Source: an uncultured Flavobacteriales bacterium (GTDB taxonomy: Bacteria > Bacteroidota > Bacteroidia > Flavobacteriales > BACL11). From it: DNA of 17,692 nt. Shown piece by piece: positions 1 through 8,017 of this stretch (the stretch's first letter is position 1; each line of letters opens with the position of its first letter). The DNA is taken from positions 1-17,692 of the forward strand of contig CATMIT010000026.1 of NCBI GenBank assembly GCA_950069165.1, read 5' to 3'. The notes below the pieces were generated by a model. The model was given only the letters and a program-made list of their open reading frames with translations. It ran no database searches and was not told where the DNA came from. The position numbers and the translations under genes are program-made.

Positions 1-1
1 T

Positions 2-409
2 GTTGAGAAAAATATCGGTATCAGCAAGGACTATAATATCTTTGAATTTCAGCAAGCCTTAGGCGGGAAAAACATCTTAAAATCAAACCAAATAGTCAAC
101 CATTTTTCTGCCAACCCAAAAGCCCATCCACTTGTAGTAACCTTAGGTATGTTATTTTCCTTCTTTCAAAAAATAATGACTTATCATAGTTTAAAAGATA
201 AAAGCAAAAATTCTGTAGCTGCCCAGTTAAAAGTTAATCCCTATTTCGTTCAGCAATACAACAGGGCAGCACATAACTATTCTCAAAATAAATTATTCGA
301 TATTTTCACCCTACTTAAAGTATCTGATTTAAAATCGAAAGGCGTAAATAACACTAGCACAAATGATGGGGAATTACTAAAAGAACTTGTATATAAAATA
401 CTGCACTAA
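2..409 (+). CDS. holA: DNA polymerase III subunit delta, C-terminal part (5' end outside window)
   Basis: This is the last 135 residues of the clamp-loader delta subunit, which opens the sliding clamp during loading at the replication fork. The frame is open from base 2, so the gene starts upstream of the window. The visible part begins VEKNIGISKDYNIFEFQ and continues through a helical stretch resembling the C-terminal collar domain of Bacteroidota HolA (LGGKNILKSNQIVNHF, then NPKAHPLVVTLG, then KVNPYFVQQY). It ends at TAA 407-409. An internal ATG at 149 is not the start because the homologous sequence continues upstream of it. The next gene has its own promoter-like element just after this stop, so the two are probably transcribed separately. 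Identity rests on remembered family resemblance, not on a catalytic motif. Confidence 0.85.
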   Translation, partial: VEKNIGISKDYNIFEFQQALGGKNILKSNQIVNHFSANPKAHPLVVTLGMLFSFFQKIMTYHSLKDKSKNSVAAQLKVNPYFVQQYNRAAHNYSQNKLFDIFTLLKVSDLKSKGVNNTSTNDGELLKELVYKILH

Positions 410-415
410 TTTCAT

Positions 416-423
416 TACATTTG
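416..423 (+). promoter_or_regulatory. Bacteroidota -7 promoter element (TACATTTG) for the TonB-dependent receptor
   Basis: TACATTTG matches the TAnnTTTG consensus exactly. It lies 6 bases after the holA stop and 17 bases before the ATG at 441, giving a very short leader. The nearest upstream TTG (387-389) is 26 bases away, longer than the usual 17-23 base spacing, so the -33 element is weak or absent. Confidence 0.55.
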
Positions 424-440
424 CCCCAATTTTTAAGAAA

Positions 441-2717
441 ATGCATAAATTTCTTTTTACCATAATATTACTGATTTTATCTGTTTCTGTTTTTGCTCAA
501 AACGGAACCATCAGAGGTTTTGTATATGACAAAGAAAGTGGAGAGCCAATAATTTTTTGCAATGTTTCTCTCAATGGAACAACTTTAGGCGCCCCAACGG
601 ATGTAAATGGCTTTTTTTCTATTGCAAAAGTTCCTTCTGGAGATTATAAAATAATCATTACTTATTTAGGGTTTGACTCTCTGCAAGAAAACATTTTCCT
701 GGCAGCTGGTAAAATCCTAACAAAAAAATTCGAACTTAAAGAATCTAGCATACAATTGGAAGAAGTGAGGGTCTCGGCAAAAAGACAAGAAATGAAAACA
801 GAAGTAAATGCTGCAGTAATTAAAATAACGCCAAAAGACATGGAGATGATTCCTACAATTGGTGGTGAACCTGATTTAGCGCAATATTTACAAATTGTTC
901 CTGGAGTGGTTTTTACAGGCGACCAAGGCGGACAGCTTTATATTAGGGGTGGTTCTCCCGTCCAGAATAAAGTTTTACTTGATGGAATGGTGGTATATAG
1001 CCCCTTTCATTCCATTGGATTATTCTCGGTTTTTGATACCGATATTATCAGAAATACGGAAGTTTACACTGGCGGTTTTAGTGCAGAATATGGCGGCAGA
1101 ATATCTTCCATTATGGATATAAAAACCATTGACGGAAACAAGAAAAATTTTGAAGGAAAATTCTCAGCCAGTACTTTTGGTTCCAAACTATTTATGGAAG
1201 GACCGCTTAGCAAAAGTAAAAAATCATCTTTTGTATTTTCTGGAAAAACTTCTTACTTAAACAAAAGTTCAGAACTTTTTTACAAACATCCAATTCTTTA
1301 TTTTGATGAAAAAGGACTGCCTTATTCTTATACCGATTTATACGGAAAACTATCATTCCATGGAGGAAACGGAAGCAAACTAAACATCTTTGGATTTAAC
1401 TTTACCGACCAAGTAAACTACCAATATATTTCCGATTTAAAGTGGGATTCCAAAGGAGTTGGAAGCCATTTTATACTTGTTCCTGGAAATTCACCAATCT
1501 TGATTGAAGGTAATTTTGCTTTTTCTAATTACAGTATAACTATGAAAGAAGAAGCAGAAAAAATGCGTTCAAGTGAAATTGTTGGCTTTAATTTAGGATT
1601 TGACTTTACTTACTTTTTAGCAAAAGGAAAAGTAAAATACGGCTTTGATGTATTGGGATTTGAAACTGATTTTACTACTTATAACTCGGTCAACTCTATT
1701 ATTGAACAAGATGAAAATACTTCTGAATTTTCCGCTTATGTAAATTACCAATACACCTCTACTCGTTTTATTATTGAGCCAGGATTTAGAATTCAAAAAT
1801 ATACACTAGGATTTTCACCTGAACCAAGATTTGGAATGAAATACAATGCGACTGACAAATTACGTTTGAAACTGGCAACTGGAATTTATTCGCAAAATAT
1901 ATTAAGTACAGTATCAGATAGAGATGTAGTGAATCTGTTTTATGGTTTTATCTCAGGGCCTGATAATATACCAACAAAAGCAAACGGAGAGGACTACCCT
2001 CACAAATTGCAAAAGGCAACCCATTTTATTGTTGGAATTGAATATGATTTAGGAACAAATCTGGATTTTAGTATTGAGGGTTATAGAAAGAATTTTACCC
2101 AACAAACTAACATCAACAGAAACAAAATTTCTAATTCTGATAACGATTTTATCATTGAAACTGGCTATGCACAAGGGGTAGATGTTTTGATTAAATACAG
2201 CAATAAGCAACTCTACCTTTGGGGCGTTTACTCTTTAGGTTTTGTGCGTAGAGATGATGGTGTGATGGAATACGCTCCACATTTTGACAGAAGACACAAT
2301 GTGAATTTAGTAGCAAGTTATTCCTTTGGAAGAAACAATTCGTGGAAGACAGATGTGCGCTGGAATTTGGGTTCAGGATTTCCATTCACACAAACGCAAG
2401 GGTTTTATGAACTCCTAAATTTCCAGGATGGTATAAATACCGACTATACAAGCGTAAACACTCCACTACCAGAAGATGGGGGTGAGCCAGGAATCATATA
2501 TGCCGAACTAAATAAAGGGCGTTTACCATATTATCACCGCTTGGATTTATCCATCTCAAAAACAATAAAGGTTGCTAAAAAATCTGATTTGGATATTAGT
2601 GCATCTCTTACCAATGTTTACAATAGGGAAAATATTTTCTATTTCAACAGAATTAAATACGAAAGAGTTAATCAGTTACCCATTATGCCAAGTATTGGGG
2701 CGAGTATTACTTTTTAA
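441..2717 (+). CDS. TonB-dependent outer-membrane receptor with carboxypeptidase-regulatory-like N-terminus
   Basis: This is a predicted outer-membrane receptor of 758 residues that would import an unknown ligand using TonB/ExbBD energy. The ATG at 441 gives a clean signal peptide (MHKFLFTIILLILSVSVFA, cleavage before Q20). An in-frame TTG at 387 would overlap holA and spoil that leader. Residues about 22-105 form a CarboxypepD_reg-like beta-sandwich (GTIRGFVYDKESGEPI, then TDVNGFFSI). The plug follows at about 120-235, with IRGG at 168-171 and LLDGMVVY just after. The rest is the strand-rich barrel, ending in a terminal phenylalanine (SIGASITF) as expected for a BAM substrate. There is no adjacent SusD-like gene, and the protein is much shorter than SusC proteins (about 1,000 residues), so it is not a SusC/D glycan importer. 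Siderophore, cofactor or peptide uptake are all possible; the ligand cannot be read from the sequence. Confidence 0.9.
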   Translation: MHKFLFTIILLILSVSVFAQNGTIRGFVYDKESGEPIIFCNVSLNGTTLGAPTDVNGFFSIAKVPSGDYKIIITYLGFDSLQENIFLAAGKILTKKFELKESSIQLEEVRVSAKRQEMKTEVNAAVIKITPKDMEMIPTIGGEPDLAQYLQIVPGVVFTGDQGGQLYIRGGSPVQNKVLLDGMVVYSPFHSIGLFSVFDTDIIRNTEVYTGGFSAEYGGRISSIMDIKTIDGNKKNFEGKFSASTFGSKLFMEGPLSKSKKSSFVFSGKTSYLNKSSELFYKHPILYFDEKGLPYSYTDLYGKLSFHGGNGSKLNIFGFNFTDQVNYQYISDLKWDSKGVGSHFILVPGNSPILIEGNFAFSNYSITMKEEAEKMRSSEIVGFNLGFDFTYFLAKGKVKYGFDVLGFETDFTTYNSVNSIIEQDENTSEFSAYVNYQYTSTRFIIEPGFRIQKYTLGFSPEPRFGMKYNATDKLRLKLATGIYSQNILSTVSDRDVVNLFYGFISGPDNIPTKANGEDYPHKLQKATHFIVGIEYDLGTNLDFSIEGYRKNFTQQTNINRNKISNSDNDFIIETGYAQGVDVLIKYSNKQLYLWGVYSLGFVRRDDGVMEYAPHFDRRHNVNLVASYSFGRNNSWKTDVRWNLGSGFPFTQTQGFYELLNFQDGINTDYTSVNTPLPEDGGEPGIIYAELNKGRLPYYHRLDLSISKTIKVAKKSDLDISASLTNVYNRENIFYFNRIKYERVNQLPIMPSIGASITF

Positions 2718-2751
2718 ACATTCACTTTCTTTTTTAAATAGGAATAATTAG

Positions 2752-2759
2752 TATTTTCG
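2752..2759 (+). promoter_or_regulatory. Probable -7 element (TATTTTCG) of the pyrG operon
   Basis: TATTTTCG differs from TAnnTTTG at one position and sits 24 bases before the GTG start of pyrG, in the 66-base gap after the receptor gene. No TTG is present at the usual -33 spacing. It is the best promoter candidate for pyrG-yidC-DUF6438. Confidence 0.4.
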
Positions 2760-2760
2760 C

Positions 2761-2786
2761 CACAATTAATTTGTCAAAAAATTGTG
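2761..2786 (+). repeat. 7-bp perfect inverted repeat enclosing the pyrG start codon
   Basis: CACAATT (2761-2767) and AATTGTG (2780-2786) are perfect inverted copies separated by 12 bases. The right arm contains the GTG start codon (2784-2786). The left arm is close to where transcription would begin from the element at 2752-2759. It could be an operator or a weak 5' hairpin that occludes the start. The stem is AT-rich and short, so it may also be chance. Confidence 0.35.
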
Positions 2787-4397
2787 AGTATTTCTCCTAC
2801 AAAATACATATTCGTAACAGGTGGTGTTACATCATCACTTGGTAAAGGAATCATATCTGCATCATTAGGAAAACTTTTAATGGCAAGGGGATATGCCGTA
2901 ACGATTCAAAAATTGGACCCCTACATAAATGTGGATCCGGGAACAATGAACCCATACGAGCATGGCGAATGTTATGTAACAGAAGATGGAGCAGAAACCG
3001 ATTTGGACTTGGGGCACTACGAAAGATTTTTGAATACTCCAACCTCACAAGCCAACAATGTGACTACTGGAAAAATTTATCAAACCGTTATCAATAAGGA
3101 AAGAGAGGGTTCTTATTTAGGGAAAACGGTTCAAATAATTCCGCATATTACAGATGAAATAAAAAGATGTATAAAGCTTTTGGGCGATACAGAAAAGTAT
3201 GATTTTGTCATTACTGAAATTGGCGGAACGGTGGGAGATATTGAATCATTACCTTACATTGAAGCGGTTCGACAACTAAAATGGGAGTTGGGAAATGATT
3301 CTTTATTTATTCATCTAACATTAGTTCCTTTCCTTAGGGCATCAGGAGAATTGAAAACAAAACCCACTCAACATTCTGTAAAAACACTGCTTGAATCTGG
3401 TATTCAGCCAGATATTTTGGTGTGCAGAACCGAGCACGAATTGGGCGTAGATATTAAAAGAAAGATTGCTCTTTTCTGTAATGTGGAAAAAGAGGCGGTT
3501 ATTGAAGCTATTGATGTTGAATCTATTTATGAAGTGCCAATAAAAATGTTGGATGAAGGCCTAGATAAAGTAGTTTTGAAAAAACTTAACTTGAATGATT
3601 CTACCAAACTAAATCTGGACAATTGGAATAGTTTTTTAAAGAAACTAAAAAATCCAAAAAAGAAAGTCTGTATAGGACTGATTGGGAAATATATTGAACT
3701 AAAAGATTCTTACAAATCCATTACAGAATCATTTATTCATGCTGGTACAACTCATAATTGTGCTGTTAAGGTGAAATGGATTCATGCTGAAAAAATAAAT
3801 GCTAAAAATATAAAAAAAGAGTTTAAGGATTTAGATGGTATTTTGGTAGCCCCTGGTTTTGGGGATAGAGGTATTGAAGGGAAAATTCTTGCTATTAAAT
3901 ATGTGAGAGAAAATAACATTCCTTTTCTAGGAATTTGCCTTGGTATGCAGTGTGCCGTTATTGAATTTGCAAGAAATGTAATTGGGATGAAAAAAGCCCA
4001 TACCACCGAAATTGACCCAAAAACAAAATATCCAGTAATCGATATTATGCATGAGCAGAAAAAAATAATTAATAAAGGTGGCACAATGCGATTGGGAGCA
4101 TATCCATGTAATATCAAAAATGGTACGAAAACCAAAAAAGCATACAAACAAAATTCTACTAAGGAAAGACACAGACACAGATACGAGTTCAACAATACTT
4201 ATTTGGAAGCTTTTGAAAAAGCAGGAATGTCGGCTACAGGAATAAATCCGGATAGCAATTTGGTTGAAATTATGGAAATTCCAAAACATCCTTGGTTTAT
4301 TAGCGTGCAATTTCATCCTGAATATAAAAGCACGGTTTCTACTCCTCATCCTTTGTTTATCGATTTTATAAAAGCTTGTCTTAATCAGAAAAACTAA
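2784..4397 (+). CDS. pyrG: CTP synthase
   Basis: The protein (537 residues) makes CTP from UTP using ATP and glutamine-derived ammonia in the cytosol, the last step of de novo pyrimidine nucleotide synthesis. The N-terminal synthetase domain carries the P-loop-like VTGGVTSSLGKG near residue 12 and the diagnostic YEHGECYVTEDGAETDLD and KTKPTQHSVK segments. The C-terminal class I glutamine amidotransferase domain has its nucleophile Cys385 in GICLGMQ and the other triad residues His511 and Glu513 in FHPEY. All catalytic residues are present and the length is close to the 545 of E. coli. The start is a GTG at 2784. No in-frame ATG lies between it and an upstream stop, and it gives the expected spacing to KYIFVTGG. 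The stop overlaps the yidC start by one base (TAATG), indicating co-transcription and probably coupled translation. Confidence 0.98.
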   Translation: MSISPTKYIFVTGGVTSSLGKGIISASLGKLLMARGYAVTIQKLDPYINVDPGTMNPYEHGECYVTEDGAETDLDLGHYERFLNTPTSQANNVTTGKIYQTVINKEREGSYLGKTVQIIPHITDEIKRCIKLLGDTEKYDFVITEIGGTVGDIESLPYIEAVRQLKWELGNDSLFIHLTLVPFLRASGELKTKPTQHSVKTLLESGIQPDILVCRTEHELGVDIKRKIALFCNVEKEAVIEAIDVESIYEVPIKMLDEGLDKVVLKKLNLNDSTKLNLDNWNSFLKKLKNPKKKVCIGLIGKYIELKDSYKSITESFIHAGTTHNCAVKVKWIHAEKINAKNIKKEFKDLDGILVAPGFGDRGIEGKILAIKYVRENNIPFLGICLGMQCAVIEFARNVIGMKKAHTTEIDPKTKYPVIDIMHEQKKIINKGGTMRLGAYPCNIKNGTKTKKAYKQNSTKERHRHRYEFNNTYLEAFEKAGMSATGINPDSNLVEIMEIPKHPWFISVQFHPEYKSTVSTPHPLFIDFIKACLNQKN

Positions 4398-6214
4398 TGA
4401 AGCAATACGATAAAAATTCTTTAATAGGACTTTTATTAATGGGATTTATTCTCATTATTTTTAATACTTATTTCTTTCCCCAATCAGAAGAAGTAACAGA
4501 AAAGGAAGTGCCTACAACAGTTGCTGTTGAAAATTATGAGCTGAACATTGCACAAAAGGAAACCGAAATTATTGCAGATGCAATTGTCGATTCTATTATT
4601 AATAAGCAATATGTTAATCAGTATGGAATTTTTGCAAATACGGTAAATGGCAAAGAGCACGAAACAATATTAGAAAATGAGAAAATAAAAATCTTTTTCT
4701 CTAACAGGGGAGGAAGGATTACCTCTGTTATTTTAAAAGAATTTCAAACCCATGATAGTTTGCCTTTATCACTTTTCGATAAAGATTCATCAAGGTTTAA
4801 CTTACAATTCACAACTGGACACAGCATAAATACTGCTGATTTATATTTTGAGTCAAGTAAAAATGGGAATACTTTAAGCATGAAACTTCTAGCTGATGCA
4901 AACCACTATGTTGAATATATTTATACCCTAAATGAAGATTATCTCGTTGATTTTGACATCCATTTAGTAGGGATGGAAAACCTCATTCCATCAGGTGTGA
5001 ACTACATGAATTTGGACTGGGAAATGAAAACACCACAAACAGAAAAGAGCAAATCTAACCAAGATATGTATACTGGGATTTATTACCAATACCAAGCTGA
5101 CAAAGAAGTGGATTATTTAAGTTTAACTTCATCAGATGAAGAAAAAATAAATTCCAAATTATCCTGGGTTGCTTTCAAACAGCAGTTTTTCAGTTGCATT
5201 TTTATCGCAAAAAATGGTTTTGAAAAGCCAACTAATTTGGTTTCTGATAAAAATGAAAACTCGAAATACATTAAAAATTTAAGTGCCCATTTTGAATTGT
5301 CTTATCTTCATAAAACAAATGAGCAACTTAATTTCTCGTTTTATTTTGGGCCTAACAATTTTAAAGAATTAAAAAGACACAATGCTGGTTTTGAAGAATT
5401 AATTCCACTAGGTTGGGGGATTTTTGGTTGGGTAAACCAATACATCATTATCAATATTTTTGATTTCTTAAGTAAGTATATGAGCAATTATGGTCTGATT
5501 ATTTTATTGCTTACAATCATTATTAAACTAGCGCTTTCGCCTTTTACCTATAAAGCCTATCTCTCTCAAGCAAAAATGAAAGTGTTAAAGCCAGAGATTG
5601 ATAAAATTACAGAAAAGCACAAAAAGAAAGAACCAATGAAAGCGCAACAGGAAACAATGGCTCTTTATAAAAAAGCTGGGGTAAACCCCATGGGTGGATG
5701 CTTGCCTATGCTTGTCCAATTTCCAATACTTATTGCCATGTTTCGGTTTTTCCCTGCTTCAATCGAATTAAGGCAAAAAAGCTTCCTTTGGGCAGATGAT
5801 TTATCCTCTTATGACTCCATATTGGATCTACCTTGGGATATTCCTTTTTATGGTGATCATGTTAGTTTGTTTACCCTTTTAATGACGATATCTACAATCA
5901 TGTATACCAAAATGAATAGTCAATCCATGGGAGGACAAATGGAACAAATGAAGTGGATAATGTACCTTATGCCAGTGATGTTTTTAGGATTTTTTAACAA
6001 TTATGCAGCAGCTCTTTCCTATTATTATTTCTTAGCAAATATTTTTACTTTTTCCCAGCAGTATTTCATGAAACGATTTATTGATGAGGATGCAATTTTG
6101 GCACAATTGGAAGTCAATAAAAAGAAACCAGCAAAACCCAAATCTAAATTTCAGAAAAAGCTAGAAGAAATGCAAAGAAATCAAGAGAAAAAAATGAAAA
6201 ACAGAAAGAAATAA
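4397..6214 (+). CDS. yidC: Membrane protein insertase YidC/Oxa1
   Basis: This 605-residue inner-membrane insertase places newly made proteins into the bilayer, alone or with SecYEG. It has the long Gram-negative layout. An N-terminal transmembrane helix (residues about 8-28) is followed by a periplasmic beta-rich domain (about 60-330) and a C-terminal insertase core with about five helices. In the core, Lys377 of IIKLALSPFTYK aligns with the conserved positive residue of the hydrophilic groove (Arg366 in E. coli). This is followed by AYLSQAKMKVLKPEI, ALYKKAGVNPMGGCLP and a hairpin that would be cytoplasmic. The last 40 residues are very lysine-rich, as expected for a ribosome-binding tail. 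It overlaps pyrG upstream and the DUF6438 lipoprotein gene downstream by one base each. Confidence 0.97.
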   Translation: MKQYDKNSLIGLLLMGFILIIFNTYFFPQSEEVTEKEVPTTVAVENYELNIAQKETEIIADAIVDSIINKQYVNQYGIFANTVNGKEHETILENEKIKIFFSNRGGRITSVILKEFQTHDSLPLSLFDKDSSRFNLQFTTGHSINTADLYFESSKNGNTLSMKLLADANHYVEYIYTLNEDYLVDFDIHLVGMENLIPSGVNYMNLDWEMKTPQTEKSKSNQDMYTGIYYQYQADKEVDYLSLTSSDEEKINSKLSWVAFKQQFFSCIFIAKNGFEKPTNLVSDKNENSKYIKNLSAHFELSYLHKTNEQLNFSFYFGPNNFKELKRHNAGFEELIPLGWGIFGWVNQYIIINIFDFLSKYMSNYGLIILLLTIIIKLALSPFTYKAYLSQAKMKVLKPEIDKITEKHKKKEPMKAQQETMALYKKAGVNPMGGCLPMLVQFPILIAMFRFFPASIELRQKSFLWADDLSSYDSILDLPWDIPFYGDHVSLFTLLMTISTIMYTKMNSQSMGGQMEQMKWIMYLMPVMFLGFFNNYAAALSYYYFLANIFTFSQQYFMKRFIDEDAILAQLEVNKKKPAKPKSKFQKKLEEMQRNQEKKMKNRKK

Positions 6215-6681
6215 TGAATCGTTTTTACCTCCTTATCATTTATGTTTTATTTGCTTGTGGAAGTAGTAAAAACAGCACAGAAACAAAAGTAAAAGAAGTA
6301 AAAAAAGAACTTATTATTTCCTTGCAAAGAACACCATGCTATGGAACTTGTCCTATTTACAAAATGGAAATTTTTTCTGATGGATCAGCCTTTTATCATG
6401 GGGAACGATTTGTAGATAAAATGGGGGATTATGCATTTACTGTAAGCCGAGAAACAATAAACTACATCCTAAAAAAAGCAGTTGAAATTGGCTTTTTTGA
6501 ATTGGAGGACAAATACACTGCTAACATAACTGACCTACCTAAAACCATTACTTTTATAAAAAATGGAAAAGACGAAAAAAGGGTTATCGATTATTATGGC
6601 GCCCCAAAAGCATTGAAAGAATTTGAAAGTTTTGTGGATGGGTGTATTGATTATAGAAGGATGAAAAAAATGGAGGATTAA
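6214..6681 (+). CDS. DUF6438 lipoprotein
   Basis: This is a small predicted lipoprotein of 155 residues and unknown function. The leader MNRFYLLIIYVLFAC ends in a lipobox-like LFAC with the lipidated cysteine at position 15. Phe at -2 is a little unusual but acceptable. After a charged linker comes RTPCYGTCPIYKMEIFSDG, the signature I associate with DUF6438, with Cys42 and Cys46 in a CxxxC arrangement. Next are a beta-rich stretch ending in YHG and a helical region. The start codon shares one base with the yidC stop (TAATG), so it is probably the third gene of the pyrG-yidC operon. Its TAA stop shares bases with the stop of the convergent mqnA. CxxxC could bind a metal or form a disulfide; nothing in the sequence decides which. 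Confidence 0.85.
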   Translation: MNRFYLLIIYVLFACGSSKNSTETKVKEVKKELIISLQRTPCYGTCPIYKMEIFSDGSAFYHGERFVDKMGDYAFTVSRETINYILKKAVEIGFFELEDKYTANITDLPKTITFIKNGKDEKRVIDYYGAPKALKEFESFVDGCIDYRRMKKMED

Positions 6682-7415
6682 ATTTTTTTTAAAAACAACT
6701 CCATTCCCTTTATTTTTTCTTCATCTAAATGATAGGAAATTTTATTATTTAAATAATCAGTTGGGTTTATGCAATGGCTATAAGTAGCAGCAAGAGACTT
6801 AATAGATTTTTCAATATTATTAACTCCAAATTTTAGGGCTTTATTAAATTGAGAAATAAATTTTTCATCAATTTCTTTATTAGCTACCCAACAGGCAAAA
6901 ACAAAAGGCAGACCTGTGTATAATTTCCAAATTGCTGATAAATCATAAACATACTTAAATTTGTTTTGATATTGAAAACCCCTATCTCCAATAATTAGCC
7001 CTGCCTTTTCCTCTTTTATTTGCTTTTCATAATTTGCTTTTGCTTTAATTAATTTTGGAGATACCTGCCAATATTCTTTCAATAATATTTTCAGCAACTC
7101 CACTGAGGATTTGGATTGGTAATCTAAAAAAATACTTTCTATCTCCTCAATTGAAACATCCGAAAAAAGACAAACAGTATCAACCGCCCCATCAGCCCCA
7201 ATGCAAAAATCGGAAACAATGTGGGCATTATGCATTTGCTTTAAAACAACAATGGGAACCAAACCAATATCTATTTTATTAGAAAGTAGTTTATCGGCAC
7301 AAGTGGAAGGAATATCCAGACTAATGTCCAGCTTTTTATCTAATTCACTTTGTTTTAATCCATAAATAAATGGAAGAGTATTAAGGTAAGAAACTACCGA
7401 GAGTTTATATTTCAT
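6678..7415 (-). CDS. mqnA: Menaquinone biosynthesis protein MqnA (chorismate dehydratase)
   Basis: This is a cytosolic enzyme of 245 residues that dehydrates chorismate to 3-(1-carboxyvinyloxy)benzoate, the first step of the futalosine route to menaquinone. The N-terminus VVSYLNTLPFIYGL matches the family's SYLN-x-x-PF segment that lines the active site. IDIGLVPIVVL and GLIIGDRGF are the expected periplasmic-binding-protein-like core motifs. The length fits, though at the short end of the family (about 250-280). The ATG shares one base with the TGA of the upstream DUF456 gene (TGATG), so the two form an operon. Near the C-terminus a run of eight A residues on the coding strand (T-run at 6683-6690) encodes LKKI; it is a possible slippage site but the frame is intact. 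Paralogous MqnD is less likely because the SYLN motif is of MqnA type. Confidence 0.88.
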   Translation of the reverse strand: MKYKLSVVSYLNTLPFIYGLKQSELDKKLDISLDIPSTCADKLLSNKIDIGLVPIVVLKQMHNAHIVSDFCIGADGAVDTVCLFSDVSIEEIESIFLDYQSKSSVELLKILLKEYWQVSPKLIKAKANYEKQIKEEKAGLIIGDRGFQYQNKFKYVYDLSAIWKLYTGLPFVFACWVANKEIDEKFISQFNKALKFGVNNIEKSIKSLAATYSHCINPTDYLNNKISYHLDEEKIKGMELFLKKI

Positions 7416-7903
7416 CAGAAAATACTTAATAGTTGATTAACAAACAAGATAGTAATGTAAATACTTAACGCAAATTTAAGAACCGTTCCACCCAAAAATC
7501 CGGCCAATGCACCCAATGCAATTTTTATCGCCCTATTTATATCTTCCTTTGCTTCCATTTTTGCTCCTAAAAATGCACCAATAAAGGGACCAATTATTAC
7601 GCCAAATGGTGGGAAAAGTAATAGCCCTAAAACCAAACCTAAAATAGTTCCGTTTATTGCTTTTCTTCCTCCTCCGAACTTTTTTACTCCATACACTTGT
7701 AGCCAATAATCTAAAAAAGTAATGGCAACAACAATTACAGATAACAGCCATAAAATGTCGGTCTCCAAACTAAAAGAAGTAAAAAAATGAAAAACCAAAA
7801 GTCCTAAAAAAGAAATGGGTGGACCCGGAAGGGCAGGGATTATACAGCCAATTAGGCCTATTAGCATTAGTATGCTAACAATAGTTATGATTAAAAAATC
7901 CAT
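7415..7903 (-). CDS. DUF456 family membrane protein
   Basis: This is a 162-residue inner-membrane protein of unknown function. It is nearly all hydrophobic, with about four or five helices. The first (residues about 3-25) carries GLIGCIIPALPGPPISFLGL, the Gly/Pro-rich signature of DUF456. A second Gly-rich segment follows (GTILGLVLGLLLFPPFGVII, then GPFIGAFLGA), and a short charged loop KMEAKEDINRA separates it from the last helices. Gly-rich packing of this kind resembles small transporters or scaffold proteins, but no substrate can be named. It is the first gene of a two-gene leftward unit with mqnA and faces purB across a 114-base divergent spacer. Confidence 0.85.
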   Translation of the reverse strand: MDFLIITIVSILMLIGLIGCIIPALPGPPISFLGLLVFHFFTSFSLETDILWLLSVIVVAITFLDYWLQVYGVKKFGGGRKAINGTILGLVLGLLLFPPFGVIIGPFIGAFLGAKMEAKEDINRAIKIALGALAGFLGGTVLKFALSIYITILFVNQLLSIF

Positions 7904-7907
7904 TTTT

Positions 7908-7915
7908 CAAAAATA
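7908..7915 (-). promoter_or_regulatory. -7 promoter element (TATTTTTG) for DUF456-mqnA, nearly leaderless
   Basis: Read on the minus strand, TATTTTTG fits TAnnTTTG exactly. Only four bases separate it from the ATG at 7903, so transcription would begin at or within the start codon. No -33 TTG is seen at normal spacing. Confidence 0.4.
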
Positions 7916-7986
7916 AGAAAAGAAAACACTTAAAAACACTGAAACTTATGATTTACCAAAATCAGATTTATAATGCAATTATTTAG

Positions 7987-7994
7987 TAAATTTG
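7987..7994 (+). promoter_or_regulatory. -7 promoter element (TAAATTTG) for purB
   Basis: TAAATTTG matches the Bacteroidota consensus exactly and lies 23 bases before the purB ATG at 8018. No clear TTG is present at the -33 position. Confidence 0.6.
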
Positions 7995-8017
7995 CAACTT
8001 CTTAAAAAAATAGAAAT

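Noticed and set aside
387..440. In-frame TTG start extending the TonB-dependent receptor by 18 residues.
   Set aside because: It overlaps holA and places a non-leader sequence before a perfect signal peptide beginning at 441.
3782..4349. Two overlapping antisense open frames of 137 and 140 codons opposite the 3' half of pyrG.
   Set aside because: pyrG is clearly coding here with all catalytic residues. The antisense translations show no domain or leader worth naming and are expected by chance in AT-rich sequence.
6681..6700. T-run after the DUF6438 stop, considered as a rho-independent terminator.
   Set aside because: No GC-rich stem precedes the run, and the bases encode the C-terminus of mqnA on the other strand.
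7951..7991. ATTTAC / GTAAAT inverted repeat upstream of purB, with the right arm overlapping the -7 element.
   Set aside because: Only six AT-rich base pairs separated by 29 bases; likely chance, with no known operator match.
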